Shown here: positions 1-5,945 of the stretch, in pieces | How positions within the stretch are numbered: position 1 is the stretch's first letter | Layout of the letters: each line of letters starts with the position of its first letter | Assembly (NCBI GenBank): GCA_013696665.1 | Contig: JACCYC010000020.1 | Location: forward strand, 1 to 5,945 | Origin: Burkholderiaceae bacterium | GTDB lineage: Bacteria; Pseudomonadota; Gammaproteobacteria; Burkholderiales; Burkholderiaceae_F | DNA length: 5,945 nt | Direction of reading: 5' to 3' | Program-made: the position numbers and the translations under genes | The notes under the pieces: generated by a model | Databases searched by the model: none | Told to the model about the DNA's origin: nothing | Seen by the model: only the letters and a program-made list of their open reading frames with translations

Positions 1-395
1 GTCTCGCCCTTGCCGATCGCCCCACCGCGACCCGGCATCTGCGCAAAACGGAATTCCTCGGGCCGAATTCCGGCCGCCTTCGAAACCCGCTCTCCGACGG
101 CGTCAAGCCGCCAGAGCTGCGCCTGTACTTCACCAAGCTTGCGCGCCAGAGCCGCAACGTTGTCACGCGCGCGCTGGTCGTTGCGCTCCGTTTCGTCCCG
201 CGAGACGAACGAAACAACATCGGAAATGTAAGGAATCTGGAAAACGGTGGCGGCGCGCACCGTTAGAAACGAAAACGTTCCGGACAGCAGAAGAATCGCC
301 AGACTGACTGACGCCAACGCGGCAAAGGCGTGACGCCGGGTGATGCTTAATGTAACGGCTCGGGCCAGCCGTTTATCAACCACTATGATCTGCAT
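1..395 (-). CDS. M23-family peptidase-like membrane protein, N-terminal part (cut by window edge)
   Basis: This reading frame starts at an ATG (393-395) and stays open for 131 codons to the left edge, so the C-terminus is missing. The start MQIIVVDKRLARAVTLSITRRH is a short basic cytoplasmic segment. It is followed by one hydrophobic segment at about residues 23-46, consistent with an inner-membrane anchor. Residues about 65-108 are charged and heptad-like (DETERNDQRARDNVAALARK), suggesting a periplasmic coiled coil. This architecture, and the position between a DUF721 gene and (outside the window) usually secA, match betaproteobacterial M23/LytM peptidases. The catalytic HxxxD and HxH motifs would lie beyond the edge, so activity or degeneracy cannot be judged. 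The likely role is cutting peptidoglycan crosslinks or regulating another hydrolase. The start is supported by GGAGAG five bases upstream. Family assignment rests on N-terminal resemblance and gene order, not on a catalytic domain. Confidence 0.78.
   Translation of the reverse strand, partial: MQIIVVDKRLARAVTLSITRRHAFAALASVSLAILLLSGTFSFLTVRAATVFQIPYISDVVSFVSRDETERNDQRARDNVAALARKLGEVQAQLWRLDAVGERVSKAAGIRPEEFRFAQMPGRGGAIGKGE
354..373. repeat. 7-bp perfect inverted repeat with 6-base spacer
   Basis: AACGGCT (354-360) and AGCCGTT (367-373) are exact reverse complements separated by CGGGCC. They fall inside codons 8-14 of the M23-like gene and 59 bases upstream of the divergent DciA-like start. 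The position would suit an operator for the plus-strand gene, but a repeat of this size is expected a few times by chance in 6 kb of GC-rich DNA. Confidence 0.3.
384..389 (+). promoter_or_regulatory. Possible -10 element for the DciA-like gene
   Basis: TATGAT matches five of six bases of the sigma-70 -10 consensus and lies 42 bases before the plus-strand ATG. It lies inside codons 3-4 of the divergent M23-like gene. I see no matching -35 hexamer at 16-18 bases upstream and no extended TG. The 36-bp gap forces any promoter here to overlap coding sequence, which is the main argument in its favour. Confidence 0.2.
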
Positions 396-400
396 CTACG

Positions 401-406
401 CTCTCC
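401..406 (-). promoter_or_regulatory. Ribosome binding site of the M23-like gene
   Basis: Read on the minus strand this is GGAGAG, separated by CGTAG (5 bases) from the ATG at 393-395. It is a good Shine-Dalgarno match and fixes the start of the M23-like protein. Confidence 0.8.
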
Positions 407-431
407 ACTGGTACTGCTCGCAGCCCCACCC

Positions 432-944
432 ATGTTGCCTGCCCCGCGCCTGATCGCTGCCGCGTTGCGTGACTCCCCGGAAGCTGCTTCGTTGCTAGCG
501 CGCTGGGAAGCTACCCAGCGTGCGGCCCATACCATTGCCCAAGAATGCCGTGCAATTGCGGGCTTCGATCCCTTGATACCCGGCGCGTGTGAGTTGCGCG
601 GCGAAACTTTGTGGCTGAACCTTCCTTCGCCCTCACACTCGGCCAAACTGCGCCAAGCAACGCCGCGGTTGTTATCAAATCTTGCGGCTGATGGAGTCAG
701 AGTCTACGAGATCAAGACGCGAGTACAACCCGCCGTCACGACTTACCCTGGAGACGGGACGGTCACGCTCTCGCGCGACTCAAGTCCCGGAATTGACTGG
801 CCGCCCAACGGCGAGCGGGCGGTTGCCGCGGTGGCCGCACTGGCCGGTGCGATTGCAGAATCACCTCTGAAACAGGCGGCGCAGAAGCTTGCTGCGACGC
901 TGAGCAGGCGGCACAAAGACGCCGCTGGCGCGGCGGCAGACTGA
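432..944 (+). CDS. dciA: DUF721/DciA-family protein
   Basis: The 170-residue protein carries a DUF721-type core at about residues 50-100: a PGACELRGETLWLNLPSPSH stretch, then KLRQATPRLLSNL and VRVYEIKTRV. This gives the family's strand-helix-strand pattern. Residues about 127-162 form an alanine-rich helical tail containing ESPLKQAAQKLA, seen in betaproteobacterial members. DciA proteins interact with the replicative helicase DnaB and help load it where no DnaC/DnaI loader exists; that role is family knowledge, not visible here. Location next to lpxC and an M23-type gene is the conserved neighbourhood of this family. It is the only plus-strand gene in the window, convergent with lpxC (4-bp gap) and divergent from the M23-like gene (36-bp gap). 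No Shine-Dalgarno sequence precedes the ATG, and no upstream in-frame ATG, GTG or TTG occurs nearby, so the start is the best available but not proven. Confidence 0.85.
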   Translation: MLPAPRLIAAALRDSPEAASLLARWEATQRAAHTIAQECRAIAGFDPLIPGACELRGETLWLNLPSPSHSAKLRQATPRLLSNLAADGVRVYEIKTRVQPAVTTYPGDGTVTLSRDSSPGIDWPPNGERAVAAVAALAGAIAESPLKQAAQKLAATLSRRHKDAAGAAAD

Positions 945-948
945 AGCC

Positions 949-967
949 CTAGGCGGTCTCCGCCTGG
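949..967. terminator. Hairpin across the dciA/lpxC convergent end (no T-tract)
   Basis: AGGCGG (951-956), loop TCT, CCGCCT (960-965) form a perfect 6-bp stem. It is extended by a G-T wobble (950/966) and a C-G pair (949/967). It overlaps the lpxC stop codon and begins five bases after the DciA-like stop. Because the genes converge with only 4 bp between them, this is the one strong hairpin that could slow polymerase from either side. Neither strand has the following T-run of an intrinsic terminator, so the call is tentative. Confidence 0.3.
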
Positions 968-1860
968 AACCGAAACGCGGCGGGCGCCCGTTCATCGTCG
1001 TCGAAGGTCACCAGTTCAAACGCACCCGCCTCGGCCACCAGCGCGCGCAACAGCTTGTTGTTAATGGCGTGCCCCGACTTGTGGGCGCTGTAGGAGCCGA
1101 TCAGCGGGTAGCCAAGTACCGCCAGATCGCCGATCGCGTCGAGCATCTTGTGTTTGGCGATCTCGTCTCCTGCGCGCAACCCGTCAGAATTGAGAACCCG
1201 GTATTCATCCATCACGATGGCGTTCTCGAAGCTGCCTCCGATCGCCAGGCCCGCCTTGCGAAGCGTTTCAACGTCGTTCACAAAGCCAAACGTGCGCGCG
1301 CGGGATACCTGCTTGATGTAGGAGTCGTGCGCGAAATCGACTTCCACCATCTGCTCGGTCGCATCGATCGCGGGATGGTTGAACGCAATCGAGAATTTGA
1401 GCTTGAAGCCAAAATAGGGTTCGAGCCGGGCCCACGCGTCGCCATCGCGAAATTCCACCGGTTTTGTGATCCTGGCGAATCGCTTTGGCGCGTTGAGCTC
1501 GCTGATTCCAGCCGCCTGGATCAAGAATACGAAGCTCGCAGCACTACCGTCCATGATCGGAATCTCGGGAGCATCGACGTCGACATAGCAGTTGTCGATG
1601 CCGAGCCCCGCTAGTGCGCTCATCAGATGCTCGATCGTCGCAACGCGCACGGCACCGTGCCCGATGGTGGTCGCCATGCGCGTGTCGACCACCGCTTCCG
1701 GCGTGAGCCGAATGTCGACCGGCGGGTCGACATCGGTCCGCCGAAACACAACACCGGTATCGGCCGCTGCAGGACGCAGTGCCAATTTGACCTTGGTCCC
1801 GCTGTGCAGACCGATGCCGACCGTGCGGGCAATCTGTTTGAGCGTGCGCTGCTTCAGCAT
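949..1860 (-). CDS. lpxC: UDP-3-O-acyl-N-acetylglucosamine deacetylase
   Basis: LpxC is the cytosolic zinc enzyme that removes the acetyl group from UDP-3-O-acyl-GlcNAc, the committed step of lipid A synthesis. The 303-residue length is close to the 305 of E. coli. It begins MLKQRTLKQIARTVGIGLHSG, the standard N-terminus, which fixes the ATG. All key residues are visible, one position lower than in E. coli: E77-H78 in the TIEHLMSAL motif; T190 and F191 in SRARTFGF; zinc ligands H237 and D241 with K238 in KHKMLDAIGD; and H264 in KSGHAINN. MDGSAASF at 103-110 is also typical. The enzyme therefore looks active. The gene follows ftsZ by 41 bp, ends in TAG, and converges on the DciA-like gene. No strong ribosome binding site precedes it; the closest purine stretch is GAAG about 13 bases upstream, inside a small possible hairpin. 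Confidence 0.97.
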   Translation of the reverse strand: MLKQRTLKQIARTVGIGLHSGTKVKLALRPAAADTGVVFRRTDVDPPVDIRLTPEAVVDTRMATTIGHGAVRVATIEHLMSALAGLGIDNCYVDVDAPEIPIMDGSAASFVFLIQAAGISELNAPKRFARITKPVEFRDGDAWARLEPYFGFKLKFSIAFNHPAIDATEQMVEVDFAHDSYIKQVSRARTFGFVNDVETLRKAGLAIGGSFENAIVMDEYRVLNSDGLRAGDEIAKHKMLDAIGDLAVLGYPLIGSYSAHKSGHAINNKLLRALVAEAGAFELVTFDDDERAPAAFRFQAETA

Positions 1861-1864
1861 GCCG

Positions 1865-1876
1865 GAAGTTTACTTC
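1865..1876 (-). promoter_or_regulatory. Small hairpin in the lpxC leader
   Basis: On the transcript strand, GAAGT and ACTTC pair over an AA centre (or four pairs with a TAAA loop), ending four bases before the lpxC ATG. It contains the only Shine-Dalgarno-like sequence of the leader (GAAG). The stem is short, so this is a weak candidate. Confidence 0.25.
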
Positions 1877-1881
1877 GAGCC

Positions 1882-1901
1882 GATCAGTCCGAATGCTTTG
1901 A

Positions 1902-1917
<16 letters not shown>
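1882..1917. repeat. Imperfect 18-bp tandem repeat over the ftsZ stop codon
   Basis: GATCAGTCCGAATGCTTT (1882-1899) is followed directly by GATCAGTCCGCCTGCTTT (1900-1917); 16 of 18 positions agree. The right copy encodes, on the minus strand, the last FtsZ residues (KQAD) and the TGA stop. The left copy is in the same frame after the stop and would read KHSD followed by another TGA. This looks like a tandem duplication of the end of ftsZ, with the two copies since diverged at two adjacent bases. Confidence 0.9.
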
Positions 1918-3092
<1,175 letters not shown>

Positions 3093-3096
3093 GTTG

Positions 3097-3102
3097 CCTC
3101 CT
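3097..3102 (-). promoter_or_regulatory. Ribosome binding site of ftsZ
   Basis: AGGAGG on the minus strand lies four bases (CAAC) before the ATG at 3090-3092. It is a perfect anti-Shine-Dalgarno match, the strongest in the window, as suits the most abundant division protein. It decides the start against the upstream in-frame GTG at 3132-3134. Confidence 0.85.
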
Positions 3103-3112
3103 GCCTTAGTTG

Positions 3113-3154
3113 AGTACTGCAAATCGAAACGCACAGAGCCAAAAGCGCAGTACT
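3113..3154. repeat. 8-bp inverted repeat in the ftsZ leader
   Basis: AGTACTGC (3113-3120) and GCAGTACT (3147-3154) are exact reverse complements separated by 26 bases. Each arm contains the palindrome AGTACT, so the sequence also counts as a direct repeat of that hexamer. In RNA the arms could form a stem whose 3' side ends ten bases before the AGGAGG of ftsZ. In DNA they could be two binding half-sites about three helical turns apart. Confidence 0.45.
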
Positions 3155-3216
3155 AACGCGCTTGGCATTGGGCGCTCCGCCCGTCAAAGGCGCAGCCAGA
3201 AAGATGGCTTCGCCCA

Positions 3217-4449
3217 TCAAAAGTTTCCGATCACCCATTCCTTCATCCGTTTCACCGTTTGCTTGAACGAACCGGTCTGCTGCGCAATCTTGCGGCCGCG
3301 CAAGCGCTGCGAATGCGCCTCGACCAGCAGGCCCATCGCGGTTGCGAAGCGAGGATTGCGCACGACGTCAGACAGCGAACCGGTGTAATTCGGCCAACCA
3401 ATACGCGCCGGCTTCAGAAAGACGTCTTCAGCGAGCTCGGTCATGCCAGGCAGCAGGCTGGTGCCGCCAGTCAGCACGATTCCCGACGACAGCAGCTCTT
3501 CGTAGCCGGACTCGCGCACCACGCGCTGCGTTAGCGTGAACAACTCCTCGACCCTCGGTTCGATCACCGCAGCAAGCGACTGACGCGACAGCAGCCGTGG
3601 TCCGCGGTCGCCAAGGCCGGGGATCTCGATCTTCTCGTTGGGATCGGCCAGCACCTCCTTGGCAACACCCCACCGCAGCTTGATGTCTTCCGCATCGGGA
3701 ATCGGGGTGCGCAGCGCCATCGCGATATCGTTGGTGATTTGGTCACCGGCGATCGGGATGATTGCGGTATGGCGAATCGCGCCGCCGGTAAAGATTGCGA
3801 TGTCGGTGGTGCCGCCGCCGATGTCGACCAGCGCGACGCCGAGTTCCTTTTCATCCGACGTCAGCGCAGACAGCGACGAGGCCAGCGGCTGCAGGATCAA
3901 GTCCTGTACTTCGAGGCCGCAACGGCGCACACACTTGATGATGTTCTGCGCCGCGCTGACCGCGCCCGTGACGATATGCACGCGCACTTCAAGCCGCACC
4001 CCGCTCATGCCGATCGGCTCGCGAATATCTTCCTGTCCGTCGACGATGAATTCCTGCGTCAGAACATGCAGCACCTGCTGATCGGTCGGGATGTTGACGG
4101 CCTTCGCGGTTTCGATCACCCGCGAAACATCCGGTGCGGCCACTTCGCGATCCTTGATCGCCACCATCCCGCTCGAATTGAAGCTCTTGATATGGCTGCC
4201 GGCGATGCCCGTGAACACGTCGCGGATCTGGCACGCGGCCATCAGCTCCGCTTCCTCGAGCGCGCGGCGGATCGACTGCACGGTAGCTTCGATGTTGACC
4301 ACAACGCCTTTGCGCAATCCCTGCGACTCGGCCTGTCCCAGTCCGATCACCTGAAAACGCCCATCGGCAAGAATTTCGGCCACCGCGACCACGACCTTGG
4401 ACGTTCCGATGTCGAGCCCGACAATGAGGTCCTTGTTTTCATTTCTCAT
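3217..4449 (-). CDS. ftsA: Cell division protein FtsA
   Basis: FtsA is an actin-like ATPase that anchors FtsZ filaments to the inner membrane and recruits later division proteins. The 410-residue protein shows the phosphate-1 motif GLDIGTSKV (11-19), the FtsA-specific 1C domain (about 84-165), the phosphate-2 motif VDIGGGTTDIAIF (208-220) and the adenosine motif GIVLTGGTSLLPGM (323-336). It ends in the amphipathic membrane-targeting helix FKQTVKRMKEWVIGNF (395-410), joined by a short linker. Length and motifs are those of a complete family member. Its ATG overlaps the ftsQ stop by four bases (ATGA), and only a weak GGAT precedes it, so translation is probably coupled to ftsQ. Downstream, ftsZ has its own strong ribosome binding site. 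Nothing is missing or unusual. Confidence 0.98.
   Translation of the reverse strand: MRNENKDLIVGLDIGTSKVVVAVAEILADGRFQVIGLGQAESQGLRKGVVVNIEATVQSIRRALEEAELMAACQIRDVFTGIAGSHIKSFNSSGMVAIKDREVAAPDVSRVIETAKAVNIPTDQQVLHVLTQEFIVDGQEDIREPIGMSGVRLEVRVHIVTGAVSAAQNIIKCVRRCGLEVQDLILQPLASSLSALTSDEKELGVALVDIGGGTTDIAIFTGGAIRHTAIIPIAGDQITNDIAMALRTPIPDAEDIKLRWGVAKEVLADPNEKIEIPGLGDRGPRLLSRQSLAAVIEPRVEELFTLTQRVVRESGYEELLSSGIVLTGGTSLLPGMTELAEDVFLKPARIGWPNYTGSLSDVVRNPRFATAMGLLVEAHSQRLRGRKIAQQTGSFKQTVKRMKEWVIGNF
4446..4449 (-). other. ATGA stop/start overlap, ftsQ-ftsA
   Basis: On the minus strand, the ftsA ATG (4449-4447) and the ftsQ TGA (4448-4446) share bases. With no strong ribosome binding site for ftsA, this predicts re-initiation by ribosomes finishing ftsQ and so a fixed low ratio of the two proteins. 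Confidence 0.9.
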
Positions 4450-5255
4450 GGCCGAAAGGATCCGTCACGCTTGGTCGAGCCTTTTGTTGTGCTGGTTCGG
4501 GTTGGGTGCGATGCCGCCAGACCGTTCGCATAACGCGCGTCGATGCGTGCGGGCACACTGCCCAGATGCGCGACGATCAGTGGATACGCAGTCACCAGTT
4601 GCCCAACGCGCTGCGCCAGCGTTGCCTTTCCGTCGACACCCGCAGCGTTATCACGTCCAAGTTCGATCCTCGTTGCGGAATGGCCCGCGCCGTCTTGCAA
4701 CTCTGTCGACATGCGCAGTGACCAGGCATTGCGGTCGGAAATATCGATGGCCTCAATGCGCAGCGGTAACGCTGCGAACTGAGCCGATAGTTCGTAAAAT
4801 CGGCGTGCGGCATCCCTTGCGACGGCAGGCGGTCCACTGAATTCGGGCAATGCTCCGTACTCCTCTGCTTCGTCTGGATTGGCGACGAAGAGCTCGCCCC
4901 GATCGGACAGCAAGCGACCGTCTTCCCAGACGCCGAGCGCGCGGTGTTCGGTCACCGTGACGAGCAGACGGTCGGGCCAGACGCGGCGCACCGATGCGCT
5001 CGCCACCCACGGGACCGTCTCGAACAGGCGACGGGCATCTTCCAGATTGGTGGTGAAATAATTTCCACGCAACCGCCCGGCCATTACGGAACGCACCGAA
5101 GCGACCGTCACGTGCCGCACGTCACCTTGCACGTCGATCCGCTGCAGGCGAAATTTCGGTTGCCCCGCGAGATGGACTAACGCGGCGCTCGCGATCGCGA
5201 GGAGCGCCAACGCCACGCAAATCGCCGCCAACAGATTCATCGTGCGCGCGGTCAT
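4446..5255 (-). CDS. ftsQ: Cell division protein FtsQ
   Basis: FtsQ is a bitopic inner-membrane divisome protein that, with FtsB and FtsL, controls septal wall synthesis. The 269-residue protein has a very short cytoplasmic N-terminus, one membrane segment (about 7-30), a POTRA domain (about 35-104, FRLQRIDVQGDVRHVTVASVR through VRRVWPDRLLVTVTEH), and a beta domain (about 105-245, starting RALGVWEDGRLLSDRGELF and ending IDARYANGL). A Ser/Thr/Lys-rich tail (250-269) follows. The frame is open another 60 codons upstream, but that part overlaps ddl and is not FtsQ-like. The ATG at 5253-5255 overlaps the ddl stop as ATGA and puts the membrane segment at the usual place; a second ATG five codons later is possible. 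Compared with my recollection of Burkholderia FtsQ, the beta domain has extra residues around 186-209. Confidence 0.95.
   Translation of the reverse strand: MTARTMNLLAAICVALALLAIASAALVHLAGQPKFRLQRIDVQGDVRHVTVASVRSVMAGRLRGNYFTTNLEDARRLFETVPWVASASVRRVWPDRLLVTVTEHRALGVWEDGRLLSDRGELFVANPDEAEEYGALPEFSGPPAVARDAARRFYELSAQFAALPLRIEAIDISDRNAWSLRMSTELQDGAGHSATRIELGRDNAAGVDGKATLAQRVGQLVTAYPLIVAHLGSVPARIDARYANGLAASHPTRTSTTKGSTKRDGSFRP
5252..5255 (-). other. ATGA stop/start overlap, ddl-ftsQ
   Basis: The ftsQ ATG (5255-5253) overlaps the ddl TGA (5254-5252). There is no clear ribosome binding site in the preceding bases, only a GGA about 15 bases upstream, so ftsQ is likely translationally coupled to ddl. 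Confidence 0.88.
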
Positions 5256-5945
5256 GGGGCTTTCTGGTCCAGCGTGGCAAGCGCAAGAGTGCGCAACACG
5301 AGGTCTTCGTAGCTGATACCGACTGCGCGCGCCGCAATCGGCACCAGAGAATGTCCAGTCATGCCGGGCGATGTGTTGAGCTCCAGCAAGTACGGCTCTT
5401 CCTGCTTCGATAGCATGACGTCGATTCGACCCCAACCCCGCGCGCCGAGCGCGTTATATGCGCGCAACGAAAGCTGCTGGATCGTTTCGCCCAGTGCATC
5501 TTCGATCGGCGCCGGGCAAACGTATTTGGTTTCGTTGCCGAAATACTTGTTGTGATAGTCATAGTTCGCGCCGGGTGCGCGGATTTCGACCAATGGCAGT
5601 GCTGCAGCCTGCTTGCCTTCACCGAGGATGGCGCATGTGAGCTCGCGGCCTTCGATGAATTCCTCGGCAAGCACTGCGTCGTCGTATTTGCGCGCCAGCT
5701 CGAACGCTTCGGCCATGCCTGAATAGCCGAGCACGCGCGTGATGCCGATCGTAGAGCCTTCGTGCGGCGGCTTGACGATCAGTGGCAATCGCAGATCATC
5801 AGCCACTTCGTTCAAATGCGCGCGCTCGGCCGATTCGATCAGCCGATAGCGCGGCGTTGGCAGCTTGTGTGTCTCCCAAATGCGCTTGGTAAACACCTTG
5901 TCGATCGCGATGGCCGAGGCCTGCACGCCGCTGCCGGTATAGGGA
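5252..5945 (-). CDS. ddlB: D-alanine--D-alanine ligase, C-terminal part (cut by window edge)
   Basis: Ddl is a cytosolic ATP-grasp enzyme that joins two D-alanines for the peptidoglycan stem peptide. About 230 residues are visible, beginning inside the conserved PYTGSGV motif; the N-terminal domain lies beyond the right edge. The frame has no true start here, because the GTG at 5926 encodes the Val of that motif. Visible elements, numbered from the first full codon: ATP-binding K58 and the EGST loop (62-65); EEFIEGRE (94-101); the substrate-covering loop NYDYHNKYF (127-135); metal and substrate residues R173, D175, E188 and N190 in GRIDV and ELNTSPGMTGHSLVP; and S199. The tyrosine in the loop (Y134, equal to E. 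coli DdlB Y216) indicates D-Ala-D-Ala rather than D-Ala-D-lactate specificity. Position before ftsQ identifies the dcw-cluster copy, usually called ddlB. Confidence 0.96.
   Translation of the reverse strand, partial: PYTGSGVQASAIAIDKVFTKRIWETHKLPTPRYRLIESAERAHLNEVADDLRLPLIVKPPHEGSTIGITRVLGYSGMAEAFELARKYDDAVLAEEFIEGRELTCAILGEGKQAAALPLVEIRAPGANYDYHNKYFGNETKYVCPAPIEDALGETIQQLSLRAYNALGARGWGRIDVMLSKQEEPYLLELNTSPGMTGHSLVPIAARAVGISYEDLVLRTLALATLDQKAP

Larger units (their letters stand above)
3093..3216 (-). promoter_or_regulatory. ftsA-ftsZ intergenic leader
   Basis: This 124-bp gap is the largest non-coding stretch in the window. In transcript order it holds a 5-bp stem with 6-base loop (3194-3209) just after the ftsA stop, a GGGCG/CGCCC stem with a 3-base loop (3170-3182), an 8-bp inverted repeat (3113-3154), and the ribosome binding site. 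No stem is followed by a T-run, so I see no intrinsic terminator and expect read-through from ftsA. An internal ftsZ promoter is plausible, because FtsZ is needed in excess over FtsA, but I cannot pick a convincing -35/-10 pair. Confidence 0.45.

Noticed and set aside
1069..1614. A 181-codon open frame on the plus strand
   Set aside because: It is antisense to the lpxC catalytic region, whose codons are clearly under protein constraint; no independent start signal or domain is seen.
3093..3134. An upstream GTG start for FtsZ adding 14 residues
   Set aside because: The added residues include the translated ribosome binding site and do not match FtsZ N-termini; AGGAGG fits the ATG at 3092.
3182..3187. 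TTGACG on the minus strand as the -35 of an ftsZ promoter
   Set aside because: The hexamer is good, but no acceptable -10 lies 16-18 bases downstream; the only loosely similar sequence (TTAGTA) is 25 bases away.
3170..3209. Intrinsic terminator between ftsA and ftsZ
   Set aside because: Two short stems are present, but neither is followed by a T-run on the transcript strand.
3739..4533. A 264-codon open frame on the plus strand
   Set aside because: It is antisense to ftsA and the end of ftsQ, rich in Asp/Arg/His as expected from the complement of a real gene, with no recognisable domain.
5256..5435. A 60-codon N-terminal extension of FtsQ
   Set aside because: It overlaps the ddl C-terminus in another frame, resembles no FtsQ cytoplasmic tail, and the ATGA overlap gives a better start.
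5252..5945. A D-Ala-D-lactate (vancomycin-resistance type) ligase
   Set aside because: The loop carries the NKY tyrosine typical of D-Ala-D-Ala ligases, and the gene sits in the housekeeping division cluster.

Overview
The window is the 3' end of a bacterial division and cell-wall (dcw) cluster, followed by the genes that usually come after it in beta- and gammaproteobacteria. Read on the minus strand (right to left), the order is ddl (partial), ftsQ, ftsA, ftsZ, lpxC. A DUF721/DciA-type gene then lies convergent to lpxC on the plus strand. Divergent from that is the N-terminal part of an M23-type envelope peptidase, cut by the left edge. The protein sequences look betaproteobacterial, most like Burkholderiales: FtsZ begins MSFEILETET and ends YDIPAFLRKQAD, and FtsQ has a VRRVWPDRLLVTVTEH block. 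I cannot name a genus. LpxC indicates a Gram-negative outer membrane with lipid A. The DNA is GC-rich and codon use looks uniform, with no sign of mobile DNA.

Layout: 1-395 (-) M23-family peptidase N-terminus; 396-431 a 36-bp divergent start region; 432-944 (+) DciA-like; 945-948 a 4-bp convergent gap with a hairpin over the lpxC end; 949-1860 (-) lpxC; 1861-1901 a short spacer holding most of an 18-bp imperfect tandem repeat that also runs over the ftsZ stop; 1902-3092 (-) ftsZ; 3093-3216 a 124-bp leader with inverted repeats and a strong ribosome binding site; 3217-4449 (-) ftsA; 4446-5255 (-) ftsQ; 5252-5945 (-) ddl C-terminal part. The ddl/ftsQ and ftsQ/ftsA junctions are both 4-nt ATGA overlaps. 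No non-coding stretch exceeds 300 bases.

The genes fit one programme. Ddl makes the D-Ala-D-Ala dipeptide for peptidoglycan. FtsZ forms the division ring, FtsA ties it to the membrane, and FtsQ links it to later divisome proteins. LpxC commits precursor to lipid A. The M23-type protein probably belongs to peptidoglycan remodelling or its control, and DciA-type proteins act with the replicative helicase.

I found no previously undescribed system. The most distinctive observation is the in-frame 18-bp near-duplication of the last FtsZ codons and stop, just past the real stop. The other candidates are small regulatory structures at gene junctions and are tentative.
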